64,000 nt of DNA from UBA2137 sp963740205 (GCA_963740205.1 CAVUDD010000002.1:1-64000), one strand, 5' to 3'. Numbered from the stretch's first letter, positions 43,582-53,522 are shown. The notes: generated by a model not told the origin, from the letters alone. A program made the numbers and translations.

Positions 43582-44913
43582 ATGCGCCTATCACAATATT
43601 ACCTTCCGACCTTAAAAGAAGATCCTAAAGAGGCAGAAATTGTCTCTCACCGGCTTATGCTACGTGCGGGCATGATTAAGCAAACAAGTGCAGGTATTTA
43701 TGCTTGGCTGCCACTTGGTCTCAAGGTGTTGAGAAAGATAGAAAAAATTGTACGTGATGAGCAGAATGCTTCTGGAGCCCACGAGATTTTAATGCCAACA
43801 ATTCAATCTGCAGAATTGTGGAAAGAGAGTGGGCGTTACGATGCTTATGGTAAGGAGATGTTGCGTATTTCCGACCGCCAAGATCGTGAAATGCTTTTTG
43901 GTCCTACTAACGAAGAAATGATTACGGATATTTTCCGTTCGCACATTAAGTCATATAAAGATCTTCCTCAAAATCTTTATCATATTCAGTGGAAATTCCG
44001 TGATGAAATTCGTCCACGTTTTGGAGTAATGCGTGGTCGTGAATTTTTGATGAAGGATAATTATTCCTTTGATCTTACATATCAGGACGCCTTGTATTCC
44101 TATCAAAAAATGTACCTTGCGTATTTGCGAACATTTACAAAAATGGGTCTGCGCGCAATTCCTATGCAGGCGGATACTGGGCCAATTGGTGGTGACTTAA
44201 GCCATGAATTTATTGTGCTTGCGGATACTGGCGAGAGTGAGGTCTTTGTTGATAAATCATGGATGACTGCCGATTTAACGGGTGAGGGGATTGATTACAA
44301 TAACCGTGTGAAACTGAATAACTATTTCCAGACATTGTCATCTATTTATGCGGCAACAGATGAAAAGCATGATGCTGATAATGCGCCTGATAATTTAACA
44401 ACAGCTCGCGGTATTGAGGTTGGTCATATTTTCTATTTTGGAACGAAATATTCAGCAGCTATGAATGCCACAGTCCAAGATGCTAATGGAAAAGTTGTAC
44501 CTGTTGAAATGGGTTCATATGGCATTGGTGTGTCACGTTTGATTGGTGCAATAATCGAGGCAAACCACGATGATGATGGCATTATTTGGCCAGAAGCAGT
44601 GGCACCTTATAGTATTGGCTTGATATGTATGAAGCCAAGCGACCGTGCCTGCTCGGAGGCTGCAAACGAATTATATGCGAAACTCACAAATGCAGGATTA
44701 GAGGTTCTTTATGATGATACCGAAAATGGTGCTGGTGCAAAATTTGCAAATATGGATTTAATTGGAGTGCCATGGCAGGTTGTTATCGGCCCGAAGGGGC
44801 TTGAAAAAGGCATGGTAGAGCTTAAGAAACGAGCTACGGGTGACAAAAAAGAAGTCTCTATTGATAGCATTTTTGATCAGCTTAACCCTGTAAAACAAAA
44901 AAAGTCAGCATAG
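43582..44913 (+). CDS. proS: Prolyl-tRNA synthetase, short alphaproteobacterial form
   Basis: Class II aminoacyl-tRNA synthetase charging tRNA-Pro; 443 residues. The N-terminal part has MRLSQYYLPTLKEDP and SHRLMLRAGMIKQTSAGIYAW is cut by family spacing; motif 2 is WKFRDEIRPRFGVMRGREF and motif 3 is MGSYGIGVSRLIGA. The INS editing domain that E. coli ProS carries between motifs 2 and 3 is absent, as in other alphaproteobacteria, so mis-charged Ala-tRNA-Pro must be cleared by a separate protein. lolC starts directly after the stop. Confidence 0.96.
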   Translation: MRLSQYYLPTLKEDPKEAEIVSHRLMLRAGMIKQTSAGIYAWLPLGLKVLRKIEKIVRDEQNASGAHEILMPTIQSAELWKESGRYDAYGKEMLRISDRQDREMLFGPTNEEMITDIFRSHIKSYKDLPQNLYHIQWKFRDEIRPRFGVMRGREFLMKDNYSFDLTYQDALYSYQKMYLAYLRTFTKMGLRAIPMQADTGPIGGDLSHEFIVLADTGESEVFVDKSWMTADLTGEGIDYNNRVKLNNYFQTLSSIYAATDEKHDADNAPDNLTTARGIEVGHIFYFGTKYSAAMNATVQDANGKVVPVEMGSYGIGVSRLIGAIIEANHDDDGIIWPEAVAPYSIGLICMKPSDRACSEAANELYAKLTNAGLEVLYDDTENGAGAKFANMDLIGVPWQVVIGPKGLEKGMVELKKRATGDKKEVSIDSIFDQLNPVKQKKSA

Positions 44914-46158
44914 ATGTTTTCACCTTTTGAAAGATTAGTAGCATTACGTTATTTGCGTGCGAGAAAAGCAGAGGGGTTTGTCTCTGTGATTGCTGCATTC
45001 TCCTTCTTGGGGATTATGCTTGGTGTTGCAACTCTCATCATTGTTATGTCAGTGATGAATGGCTTTCGTGCAGAATTATTTGATCGTATCATCGGGCTTA
45101 ATGGCCATATGAATGTTTTTGTGGCAGGGCGCCCGCTAGACTCCTATGAGGGTATGCAAAATAGGGTGTTAAAGGTCGATGGTGTTGAGTCTGCGATTCC
45201 TGTTGTAGAAGGACAGGCGCTGTTGACTACAATTGGTAATGCAAGCGGCGTGATTGTTCGTGGTTTTAATCCGCAAGACTTTAAAACCAAGCCAGTTTTA
45301 AGGGATTCCATTGTTCAAGGTGAAATCGAAAATTTCCAAGGATACTCTGTCGCTATCGGTAAGAATTTGGCAGAAAAGCTTAGCCTAAACATTGGTGATG
45401 AATTAAACCTCACTTCACCAAAGGGAAAGGCTTCTCCATTTGGTACTGTTCCGCGTTCGAGACGTTTTCTTGTAAGTCAAATATTTGATGTTGGAATGTA
45501 CGAATATAATGCAGGCTTTGTTTTTATGCCCTTGGAAGCTGCCCAGAGGTTCTTTGGCTATTCACCAAACAGCGTAACATTCTTGGAAGTCCTTACGCAG
45601 GATATTAATAAATTGAATATTATAAAAAATCAGGCTTTGAAAACGCTTGAAGGTCAAGCCGATATTTATGATTGGCGTGATGCGAACAGCTCGTTTGTGA
45701 ACGCATTAGAAATTGAGCGTAATGTGATGTTTCTGATTTTAACGCTCATTATTGTAGTGGCTGCATTCAACATTATTTCCTCAATGATTATGCTGGTGAA
45801 GGATAAGTCCAGCGATATCGCAATCATGCGTACGATGGGCGCTACACGCAATTCAATGCTCAAGATTTTCATTCTTACAGGCGCTAGTATTGGAATTGCA
45901 GGAACGGTTGTCGGCGCAGCAATAGGTATTTTATTTGCGGTGAATATCGAGACTATCCGACAGTGGTTGCAAGACGCGCTTGATACGCAACTCTTTCCTG
46001 ATGAGGTTTATTTCCTTACGCAACTTCCTGCGATTATCAGGTGGGAGGACGTGATTGTAGTCATTGGTATGGCGGTTGTGTTGTCTATTCTTGCAACACT
46101 TTATCCAGCTTGGCGTGCGGCGCGCCTTAACCCAGTTGAGGCATTGCGTTATGGTTGA
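44914..46158 (+). CDS. lolC: Lipoprotein-releasing system permease LolC/E
   Basis: Inner-membrane permease of the ABC transporter that releases outer-membrane lipoproteins to LolA; 414 residues. One membrane helix near residues 24-48, a large periplasmic domain to about 265, then three helices. The family start VALRYLRARKAEGFVSVIAAFSFLGI and the C-terminal YPAWRAARLNPVEALRYG are visible. A single permease of this type (often called LolF) is usual in alphaproteobacteria. The stop overlaps lolD by 8 bases. Confidence 0.93.
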   Translation: MFSPFERLVALRYLRARKAEGFVSVIAAFSFLGIMLGVATLIIVMSVMNGFRAELFDRIIGLNGHMNVFVAGRPLDSYEGMQNRVLKVDGVESAIPVVEGQALLTTIGNASGVIVRGFNPQDFKTKPVLRDSIVQGEIENFQGYSVAIGKNLAEKLSLNIGDELNLTSPKGKASPFGTVPRSRRFLVSQIFDVGMYEYNAGFVFMPLEAAQRFFGYSPNSVTFLEVLTQDINKLNIIKNQALKTLEGQADIYDWRDANSSFVNALEIERNVMFLILTLIIVVAAFNIISSMIMLVKDKSSDIAIMRTMGATRNSMLKIFILTGASIGIAGTVVGAAIGILFAVNIETIRQWLQDALDTQLFPDEVYFLTQLPAIIRWEDVIVVIGMAVVLSILATLYPAWRAARLNPVEALRYG

Positions 46159-46840
46159 GAAAAAAATACTTTTAAAGGCTGATAATGTTACGAAAACCTA
46201 CTATCAGGGCGGTGAGGGTTTAACTGTTCTTGATAAAGCTTCGCTTGATATAAAGCAGGGCGAGATGATTGCGCTTGTGGGCCCTAGTGGTTCAGGGAAA
46301 TCAACATTGCTCCATATTATGGGGCTACTTGACACACCAACCGAGGGGCAGGTCATCGTTGCCAAGCGGGATACTAAAGAATTAAGTGATAATGAACGCA
46401 CAAGTTTGCGTCGTCATGCTATGGGTTTTGTCTATCAATTCCATTATCTGCAACCGGAATTCTCGGCGCTTGAAAATGTTGTTATGCCTCAGATGATATT
46501 AGGCACAAAACGAGGTGAAGCGGAGAAAAAAGCAGAGGCAATTCTTAAGAGCTTTGGACTAGGCCACAGACTTGACCATCGTCCTGCAAGATTATCAGGT
46601 GGTGAACAACAGCGTGTCGCCATTGCGCGCGCATTGGCAAATGATCCAAAACTTCTTATTGCTGATGAGCCAACAGGTAACCTCGATCCCGAAACGTCCA
46701 ATACTGTTTTCGATATGTTGCTTAAACGCACTCGAGAGGCGGGAGCAGGTGCTTTGATAGCTACGCATAATATGGAGCTTGCCAAGCGTATGGATCGTGT
46801 CCTCGTTATCGAAAAGGGTAAGCTACGAGCTTTCAAATAA
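46151..46840 (+). CDS. lolD: Lipoprotein-releasing system ATPase
   Basis: ATPase partner of LolC; 229 residues from the ATG at 46151. An upstream alternative start would run through the lolC C-terminus and has no support. Walker A GPSGSGKST, Q-loop region GFVYQFHYLQPEFSALENV, signature LSGGEQQRVAIARAL, and Walker B LLIADEPTGNLD. The N-terminal KTYYQGGEGLTVLDKAS is LolD-like. It overlaps lolC, so the two are translated together. Confidence 0.96.
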   Translation: MVEKKILLKADNVTKTYYQGGEGLTVLDKASLDIKQGEMIALVGPSGSGKSTLLHIMGLLDTPTEGQVIVAKRDTKELSDNERTSLRRHAMGFVYQFHYLQPEFSALENVVMPQMILGTKRGEAEKKAEAILKSFGLGHRLDHRPARLSGGEQQRVAIARALANDPKLLIADEPTGNLDPETSNTVFDMLLKRTREAGAGALIATHNMELAKRMDRVLVIEKGKLRAFK

Positions 46841-46908
46841 TAAGGTTTTCGGGGGATAGAGCCTTATTTCTCATTGAATAATATAGGTCTGATTTTGTAA
46901 GGTGGCCT

Positions 46909-49900
46909 ATGTCCCAATCACCTTTTATACATCTGCGCGTACATTCTGCCTTTTCATTGGCAGAGGGGGCATTGAAGGTCAAAAAGCTGGTCAAGCTTTG
47001 CAAAGATAACAAAATGCCTGCTGTTGCTGTAACCGACACAAATAATCTTTTTGGTGCAATGGAGTTTGCGGTTGAGGCCGTCAAGAACGGTGTGCAGCCT
47101 ATCATTGGTACGCAAATCAATATTGATACTGCTGAGAGCCAAATTGTTTTGTTGGCAATGAATGAGCAGGGATATCGTAATTTATGTCGCATGGTCAGTG
47201 ATGCATTTATGGAGACTGATGGCGCGGTTGACCCTGCGGTTACTTTGAAAGCATTAGAGCAATATAATGAAGGTTTGATTTGCTTGTCAGGAGCGCACAA
47301 GGGGCCTGTAGAGCAGCGAGTCTTGCATAATCAAATAGAAGAGGCAGAAAACTATCTTCATAAACTTAAAAGCCTATTCGGTGATCGTCTGTATATTGAA
47401 TTACAACGTCATGGTTTGCCCGAGCAAGAAACGGTTGAGACGCAAATGCTTGAATGGGCCTATAAACATTCAATTCCATTGGTTGCTACAAATAATTGTT
47501 TCTTTGAGGATCGCCAAATGCATGAGGCGCATGATGCGCTTTTGTGTATAGCCGGAGGTCGTTATATAACCGAAAGTGATAGGCGCACAGAAACTCAGGA
47601 GCACTATTTTAAATCTCAAAATGAAATGAGAGATCGCTTTAAAGATATTCCAGAAGCTATTGATAATTCATATTTTATCTCAAAACGGTGTTCTTATCTT
47701 TTGAAGCCTATTGATCCCATTTTGCCGAAATTCACAACTGAACAAGGACGTGACGAAGAAGAGGAGTTAGAAGCACAATCCAAAGAAGGATTACAGTGGC
47801 GATTGCAGAACTTTGTTTATACCGAAACAATGGATGAGGCTAAGCGCGCGGAAATTGCAAAGCCATATCAAGAACGCCTTGAATTTGAGTTGAATGTTAT
47901 TAAACAGATGGGTTTTCCTGGTTATTTCCTTATTGTTGCCGACTTCATTAATTGGGCTAAAGATCATGATATTCCCGTAGGGCCAGGGCGTGGTTCTGGG
48001 GCGGGATCTGTTATCGCGTGGGCGTTGAAAATCACTGACCTTGATCCTTTGCGTTTCAACCTTCTTTTTGAACGTTTTTTAAATCCAGAACGTGTTTCTA
48101 TGCCTGACTTTGACGTTGATTTTTGTCAGGACAGACGTGACGAGGTTATTCGTTATGTTCAGGAAAAATACGGGTTTGACCGTGTTGCTCAAATTATCAC
48201 TTTCGGTAAGTTGCAAGCGCGTGCGGTTGTGCGTGATGTTGGCCGTGTTTTGCAAATTCCGTACCCTGTAGTTGATCGTATTGCCAAGATGATACCAAAT
48301 AATCCTGCGCATCCTATGACTTTAGAAGAGGCCTTGGAGCAAGATCAGGATTTGCGAAATGAGCGATACAAGGATGATACTACGGATAAGCTGATTACGA
48401 TTGCCCTTCAGCTTGAAGGTCTTTATCGCCACGCTTCAACACATGCGGCTGGCCTTGTTATTGGTGATAGACCGTTACACGAATTGCTCCCACTTTACCG
48501 TGACCCGCGTTCAACTATGCCTGTAACCCAATTCAATATGAAATATGTTGAATCTTCAGGATTGGTAAAATTTGATTTCTTGGGGCTAAAAACATTAACC
48601 GTTATCAAGCGTACTGTTGAATTAATCGAGGAAAAAGAAGGAAAAGAACGCATAGATATGCTTCAAATCCCTCTTGAGGATGAGAATACTTTTGAACTTC
48701 TCTCAACAGGGCATGCGATTGGCGTCTTCCAGTTAGAGAGTTCTGGTATGCGTGATGTGCTTCGCAAAATGAAGCCTAATCGTTTCGAGGATATTATTGC
48801 CCTGGTGGCGTTATACCGCCCAGGCCCAATGGATAACATACCGAGGTTTATTTCGACCAAAGCTGGTAAAGACGAGCCGGATTATATGCATCCTTTGCTT
48901 CAGCCTATGCTGGAGGAAACTTATGGAATTATGGTCTACCAAGAGCAGGTTATGCAGGCTGCGCAAATTCTTGCGGGATACACTCTTGGAAGTGCGGATT
49001 TACTTCGGCGTGCTATGGGTAAAAAAATTCAAGCTGAGATGGACGCACAAAAAGAGATTTTTGTGAAAGGCGCTAACGAAAAAAATCAAGTTCCTGAAGG
49101 ACAAGCGCAGGATATTTTCTTTCAAATTGAGAAATTTGCGGGCTATGGTTTTAACAAATCACATGCCGCGGCCTATGCTCTGATTTCCTATCAAACGGCG
49201 TGGTTAAAAGCCAATTACCCTGTTGAGTTTATGGCGGCCTCTATGACCTTGGATAAAGGTAATACGGAGAAACTTGCTATATTCAAGCAAGAGTTGGACA
49301 GAATGGAGGTTGAATTGCTGCTGCCGGATGTAACTCGCTCGCGTGTTAATTTTTCCGTTGAAGGAGAATCTATTCGCTATGCACTTGCAGCACTCAAGGG
49401 AGTAGGTGAAGGCGCGATGCGCTTACTCATAGATGAGCGTGAAAAAAGCGGTAATTACAAAAGCCTCGAAGATTTTATAAACCGTATGGACATTAAATCG
49501 CTTAACCGCAGATCTTTTGAAAGATTGGTTTCGGCAGGGGCGTTTGAAACCTTTAATCCATCACGTGCATCTTTGTTTGCCTCGTCAGACATATTGCTTG
49601 CCTATGCAAATTCTTTGGCCGAGGAGCGTGAAAGTGGTCAAAATAGTTTGTTTGGAGATGGTGCAGATAGCGCACTTGGTTTGCCAGAATTGGCTCAGGT
49701 TCCTGAGTGGGATCCGCTTGAAAAATTAAAATATGAGTTTGATGCAGTGGGTTTTTATCTATCCGCACATCCTTTAGATACAAAAGCCCAACAATTCAAA
49801 CGTTTGCGTATTCGTAATATGGCGGATGTTTTGGATATTTTACGCACTCGTTCGTCTACGCGTGAGAAGATGGCGGGTGTTCTACTCAAAAAGCAAGTTC

Positions 49901-50349
49901 GTGTTTCCCCTAAAACAGGTAACAAATATGCATTTCTCCAAATGTCAGATTCATCAGGGGTATATGAAGGAATGTGTTTTTCTGAAACACTTGCAAGCGC
50001 CAATAGCATTCTCGAGGTTGGCCAGCAATTACTTCTGACTGTTGATATTGAGCAACGCGAAGATGAGCCAAGATTTACAATCCATTCGATTGAAAAATTA
50101 GAAGATAATTTAGAAGACAAACAGTCCCAAATTAGACTTTACCTCGATAATATCGAGGCAGTGAAAAGCCTTCAAAATGTATTTATGGCCGATAACGATA
50201 ATAGTGGGCAGGCTCTATACCTAATTGATTTTATCCTTAATGATGGGCAAAGCATAACGATGAAGCTTCCAGGGAAATATCCTTTTTCTGCCGAAACCCG
50301 CACCGCTCTTTATCACGCTGAGGGGATTTCCGATATTCAGGAATTATAG
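46909..50349 (+). CDS. dnaE: DNA polymerase III alpha subunit
   Basis: Replicative polymerase catalytic subunit, 1146 residues, typical length. N-terminal PHP domain starts HLRVHSAFSLAEGALK; the palm has GPGRGSGAGSVIAWAL and the catalytic aspartates in MPDFDVDFCQD. Later segments RPGPMDNIPRF, MVYQEQVMQAAQI and GYGFNKSHAAAYALISYQTAWLK are the alpha signature. The C-terminal OB-fold (MAGVLLKKQVR) and tau-binding tail follow. A Shine-Dalgarno TAAGGTGG precedes the ATG, 68 bases after lolD. Confidence 0.97.
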   Translation: MSQSPFIHLRVHSAFSLAEGALKVKKLVKLCKDNKMPAVAVTDTNNLFGAMEFAVEAVKNGVQPIIGTQINIDTAESQIVLLAMNEQGYRNLCRMVSDAFMETDGAVDPAVTLKALEQYNEGLICLSGAHKGPVEQRVLHNQIEEAENYLHKLKSLFGDRLYIELQRHGLPEQETVETQMLEWAYKHSIPLVATNNCFFEDRQMHEAHDALLCIAGGRYITESDRRTETQEHYFKSQNEMRDRFKDIPEAIDNSYFISKRCSYLLKPIDPILPKFTTEQGRDEEEELEAQSKEGLQWRLQNFVYTETMDEAKRAEIAKPYQERLEFELNVIKQMGFPGYFLIVADFINWAKDHDIPVGPGRGSGAGSVIAWALKITDLDPLRFNLLFERFLNPERVSMPDFDVDFCQDRRDEVIRYVQEKYGFDRVAQIITFGKLQARAVVRDVGRVLQIPYPVVDRIAKMIPNNPAHPMTLEEALEQDQDLRNERYKDDTTDKLITIALQLEGLYRHASTHAAGLVIGDRPLHELLPLYRDPRSTMPVTQFNMKYVESSGLVKFDFLGLKTLTVIKRTVELIEEKEGKERIDMLQIPLEDENTFELLSTGHAIGVFQLESSGMRDVLRKMKPNRFEDIIALVALYRPGPMDNIPRFISTKAGKDEPDYMHPLLQPMLEETYGIMVYQEQVMQAAQILAGYTLGSADLLRRAMGKKIQAEMDAQKEIFVKGANEKNQVPEGQAQDIFFQIEKFAGYGFNKSHAAAYALISYQTAWLKANYPVEFMAASMTLDKGNTEKLAIFKQELDRMEVELLLPDVTRSRVNFSVEGESIRYALAALKGVGEGAMRLLIDEREKSGNYKSLEDFINRMDIKSLNRRSFERLVSAGAFETFNPSRASLFASSDILLAYANSLAEERESGQNSLFGDGADSALGLPELAQVPEWDPLEKLKYEFDAVGFYLSAHPLDTKAQQFKRLRIRNMADVLDILRTRSSTREKMAGVLLKKQVRVSPKTGNKYAFLQMSDSSGVYEGMCFSETLASANSILEVGQQLLLTVDIEQREDEPRFTIHSIEKLEDNLEDKQSQIRLYLDNIEAVKSLQNVFMADNDNSGQALYLIDFILNDGQSITMKLPGKYPFSAETRTALYHAEGISDIQEL

Positions 50350-50422
50350 GAGCTCAATCTAAAACCACCGTTGATTTCCACCTGTATCATGCTACAACGA
50401 ATACAGTCTTAAAGGAGTTGTA

Positions 50423-51565
50423 ATGGTTAAAAATCTAAAGATGGATGCCTGGTCGGTTTCGAAACACGATTTCCCTAATAATGGGAGTGATTCTGAAAAA
50501 CTAGCCTTTTGTGTACGTTATGCCATTCTTGCGCCATCCCTCTATAATTCTCAACCATGGTTTTTCAGCATAAAAGGTAAAACGGTTTCCGTTTTTGCGG
50601 ATAGACGTTATGGACTTCCTGTAACTGACCCTGACGATAGGGGGCTCGTTATTGCAACCGCAGCCGCTCTTTATAATTTACGTTTGGCAATACGCTATTT
50701 CGGTTATGAGGAAAAAACAGATTACCTACCTGATCCTGAACGAGAGAGCCTCATAGCACGCGTTACCCTTGGCGGGCATAAGGGTGAAAATGCAATTACC
50801 AAGAATGATAAAAAGAGATTTGAAAAAATAACGCAGTTTGAATTTAATCATTCTTATTTTCCCGAAAAAACGATTTCTGATGAGGGGATTGAGGCCTTAA
50901 AAGATGCCGCAGATAGCGAGCATGCATGGCTGTATATCTGTAATGATGCAGATAAAAAGAATATATTACGCATGACTGCAGAAGCTGATCATGTGCAATT
51001 TGCCAATAAGAATTTCCGTCGTGAATATTCCATGTGGACGGATAGGCGTCGCGTAAGTTCAGGTGATGGATTGCCACAATATGCACAAAGCTTCTCGGAA
51101 TCGATGAACAGATTTACTGCATCAGCAGCGAGGCGTTTTAAGAATCAGGATGGTGATGTCATTAGTGACACGGATATGCTTAAGGCTGTTCCTTTGCTCA
51201 CGATTCTTGGTTCTGTTAGGGGTGGAGCAACAGAACGCATTATGACAGGACAAGCTCTTATGCGCTTATGTTTAACAGCGGCATGTCATGATCTATCGGT
51301 TTCGATGTTGAATCAGGTCTGTGAAGTGCCTGAGTTACGCCTGATGTTACATGATGAGATTAACCAACAGGGGCGTGCTCACGTCTTGTTACGTATTGGT
51401 TATGGAGGTAAGCCACAACTAAACGCCCGTCGCGATTTGTCCAGTGTTTTGGATGTTGATGGCAAACCTTATGACGCGTCGCTTTATTTAACAAAGTTAG
51501 AGAATGTTCCGCCTACTAATATTTTTCAAAAAATTGGTAAAGTTTTCCTTGCCAAGCGCGCCTAA
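50423..51565 (+). CDS. Acg-family FMN-binding nitroreductase-like protein
   Basis: A 380-residue protein of the Acg type, a double nitroreductase fold that binds FMN. Markers: YAILAPSLYNSQPWFF (the APSxxNxQPW signature), ADRRYGLPVTDPDDRGLVIATAAAL, and the later REYSMWTDRRR and GQALMRLCLTAACHDL. In mycobacteria, Acg proteins belong to the dormancy regulon and may store flavin rather than reduce nitro groups. No such regulator is visible here. It stands alone between dnaE and rpsB, with a good Shine-Dalgarno (AAAGGAGTTG). Confidence 0.8.
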   Translation: MVKNLKMDAWSVSKHDFPNNGSDSEKLAFCVRYAILAPSLYNSQPWFFSIKGKTVSVFADRRYGLPVTDPDDRGLVIATAAALYNLRLAIRYFGYEEKTDYLPDPERESLIARVTLGGHKGENAITKNDKKRFEKITQFEFNHSYFPEKTISDEGIEALKDAADSEHAWLYICNDADKKNILRMTAEADHVQFANKNFRREYSMWTDRRRVSSGDGLPQYAQSFSESMNRFTASAARRFKNQDGDVISDTDMLKAVPLLTILGSVRGGATERIMTGQALMRLCLTAACHDLSVSMLNQVCEVPELRLMLHDEINQQGRAHVLLRIGYGGKPQLNARRDLSSVLDVDGKPYDASLYLTKLENVPPTNIFQKIGKVFLAKRA

Positions 51566-51578
51566 CTCCTGCTATATC
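51549..51578 (+). promoter_or_regulatory. Probable rpsB promoter
   Basis: TTGCCA (51549-51554), 18-base spacer, TATATC (51573-51578), about 125 bases before the rpsB start. The -10 box falls inside the left arm of the inverted repeat at 51571-51607. Confidence 0.4.
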
Positions 51579-51607
51579 CTGCCTCAACTACACATACAGG
51601 ATATGGC
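51571..51607. repeat. Inverted repeat over the rpsB promoter
   Basis: GCTATATCCTG (51571-51581) and CAGGATATGGC (51597-51607) pair over 11 bases (one G-T as RNA) around a 15-base centre. No T run follows, so it is not a standard terminator. It could be an operator, or a hairpin ending the nitroreductase transcript. Confidence 0.5.
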
Positions 51608-51640
51608 TAGACGTACCACATAGTATGATTTCGCCGTCCG

Positions 51641-51666
51641 GTGTCGTTTCACATGAAATGATGCAC
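51641..51666 (+). promoter_or_regulatory. Leader hairpin upstream of rpsB
   Basis: GTGTCGTTTC (51641-51650) pairs with GAAATG-(AT bulge)-GCAC (51655-51666) over a 4-base loop. It lies 37 bases before the rpsB ATG and could bind S2 for feedback control, as an S2-binding leader does in E. coli; no sequence match was tested. Confidence 0.35.
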
Positions 51667-51703
51667 GTCCTGTAGAGGAAACAACCGGAAAAGGAGAAAA
51701 CTA

Positions 51704-52561
51704 ATGGCTGCACCTCAATTTACTATGCGCGAGCTTCTGGAAGCTGGCGTTCACTTCGGACATCATGCCCGTCGTTGGAATCCTAAAATGCGCGAATACA
51801 TCTTTGGTGTTCGTAATGGAATCCACATTCTTGATTTACAACAAACTGTTCCTGCTTTGAATGAGGGTTTGAAATTCCTTCGTGAAACAGCTGCTCGTGG
51901 TGGTCGTGTACTTTTCGTAGGTACGAAGCGTCAGGCACAAGAGCAAGTTGCAGAAGCAGCACGCCGTTCTGGTCAATTCTATGTCAACCATAGATGGTTG
52001 GGTGGGATGTTGACGAACTGGCAGACAGTTTCAAAATCTATCAAACGTTTGAAAGAGCTTGAAGATATTTTAGAAGGCGATACTTCCGTTCGTACGAAAA
52101 AAGAACTTCTTATGCTTGAAAGAGAACGCGACCGTCTTATGAAGGTTATTGGCGGTATTCGTGATATGGGTGGAAAACCTGACGCGATTGTTATTCTTGA
52201 TACAAACAAAGAAGACATTGCTGTTAAAGAAGCGAACACACTTCAGATTCCTATCGTTGGTATTCTTGATAGTAACAGTGATCCTGCAGGTATTGATTAC
52301 CCAGTTCCTGGCAATGACGATGCTATTCGCGCTATCACGCTTTACTGTGACTTGGCTGTAAAGGCTATTCTTGATGGTGTTCAGGCGCAATTGACTTCAA
52401 GAGGCACTGATTTAGGTGCTGCTCAAGATGTTAAAGTAGAACTTCCTGAAGCTAAAAAAGAAGACAAAGAAAAAGTTGCTACTCCTGATGCAGAACCAAA
52501 AGCTGAAAAGGCCGAGGAAGATGCTTCTGAGAAGCCAGTAAAAAAAGCGGCGTCTGCCTAA
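51704..52561 (+). CDS. rpsB: 30S ribosomal protein S2
   Basis: Ribosomal protein of the 30S subunit, 285 residues. The family start FTMRELLEAGVHFGHHARRWNPKM is broken only by normal variation, and NHRWLGGMLTNWQT and the later PIVGILDSNSDP are present. The C-terminal tail after about 240 is a long charged extension (Lys/Glu/Ala-rich), common in alphaproteobacteria. A strong Shine-Dalgarno (AAAAGGAGAAAAC) precedes the ATG. tsf follows after 31 bases. Confidence 0.97.
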   Translation: MAAPQFTMRELLEAGVHFGHHARRWNPKMREYIFGVRNGIHILDLQQTVPALNEGLKFLRETAARGGRVLFVGTKRQAQEQVAEAARRSGQFYVNHRWLGGMLTNWQTVSKSIKRLKELEDILEGDTSVRTKKELLMLERERDRLMKVIGGIRDMGGKPDAIVILDTNKEDIAVKEANTLQIPIVGILDSNSDPAGIDYPVPGNDDAIRAITLYCDLAVKAILDGVQAQLTSRGTDLGAAQDVKVELPEAKKEDKEKVATPDAEPKAEKAEEDASEKPVKKAASA

Positions 52562-52592
52562 TCAATCAATTCTAGATATTAAGAGGAAAGAT

Positions 52593-53522
52593 ATGACACA
52601 AATTACCGCCTCAATGGTTAAAGAACTTCGTGAACAAACTGGTGCTGGCATGATGGATGCCAAAAACGCACTTACCGAAAATGGTGGCGATATGGAAGCC
52701 GCAGTTGACTGGTTGCGTTCAAAAGGTTTGGCAAAAGCTGCTAAAAAATCAGGACGTACTGCTGCTGAAGGTTTAGTTGCTGTTGCTGTTTCTTCTGATG
52801 GTAAAAAGGCATCTGTTGTTGAAATTAATTCTGAAACTGATTTTGTTGCAAGAAACGAACAGTTCCAATCATTTGTTACGAAAGTTGCGCAAGCATCTTT
52901 GGAGACAGATGGCTCAATTGAGTCTTTGGCTTCTGCCGATATGGATGGAAAATCCATTAAAGACACATTGACAGATATGATTGCTAAAATTGGTGAAAAT
53001 ATGGGTCTACGTCGTTGCGAACAGCTTTCTGTAGAAAACGGTGTAATCTCAACATATGTTCACAATTCGGTAGGCGATAACCTTGGAAAAATTGGTGTTT
53101 TGGTTGCGTTGGAGTTTAATGCTGACCAAGATCAGTTGCAAACTCTTGGTAAGCAAATTGCTATGCATATCGCTGCAGCAAAGCCTGAGTTCCTAAATTC
53201 AGACAGCGTTGATGCGGAAGCGCTTGAGCGTGAGAAAAACGTTCTTATGGAGCAAGCTAAGGAAGCTGGAAAGCCTCAAGACATCGCAGAAAAAATGGTC
53301 GAAGGCCGTATCCGTAAATACTATGAAGAAGTATGTCTTATGGATCAAATTTTTGTCATGGATGGCGAGACTAAGATTTCAAAGGTTGTTGAGAATGCCG
53401 CTAAAGACAGTGGCTCTGAAATTACTTTGAAAAACTATGTTCGCTTTACACTTGGTGAAGGCATCGAAAAAGAAGAAGAGGATTTTGCCGCTGAAGTTGC
53501 TAAAACAGCAAAAAGCGCTTAA
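52593..53522 (+). CDS. tsf: Elongation factor Ts
   Basis: Guanine-nucleotide exchange factor for EF-Tu, 309 residues. N-terminal UBA-like part: MVKELREQTGAGMMDAKNAL, then the exchange motif SETDFVARNEQFQ, in which Asp/Phe insert into EF-Tu. The C-terminal RKYYEEVCLMDQIFVMD is the second signature. Co-transcribed with rpsB, ending at the terminator at 53549. Confidence 0.97.
   Translation: MTQITASMVKELREQTGAGMMDAKNALTENGGDMEAAVDWLRSKGLAKAAKKSGRTAAEGLVAVAVSSDGKKASVVEINSETDFVARNEQFQSFVTKVAQASLETDGSIESLASADMDGKSIKDTLTDMIAKIGENMGLRRCEQLSVENGVISTYVHNSVGDNLGKIGVLVALEFNADQDQLQTLGKQIAMHIAAAKPEFLNSDSVDAEALEREKNVLMEQAKEAGKPQDIAEKMVEGRIRKYYEEVCLMDQIFVMDGETKISKVVENAAKDSGSEITLKNYVRFTLGEGIEKEEEDFAAEVAKTAKSA

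Noticed and set aside
46064..46150. N-terminal extension of lolD into lolC
   Set aside because: The added residues are out-of-frame lolC sequence; the ATG at 46151 fits LolD.
46833..47300. 155-residue minus-strand frame over the dnaE start
   Set aside because: It lies antisense to the PHP domain of dnaE, which is unmistakable on the plus strand.
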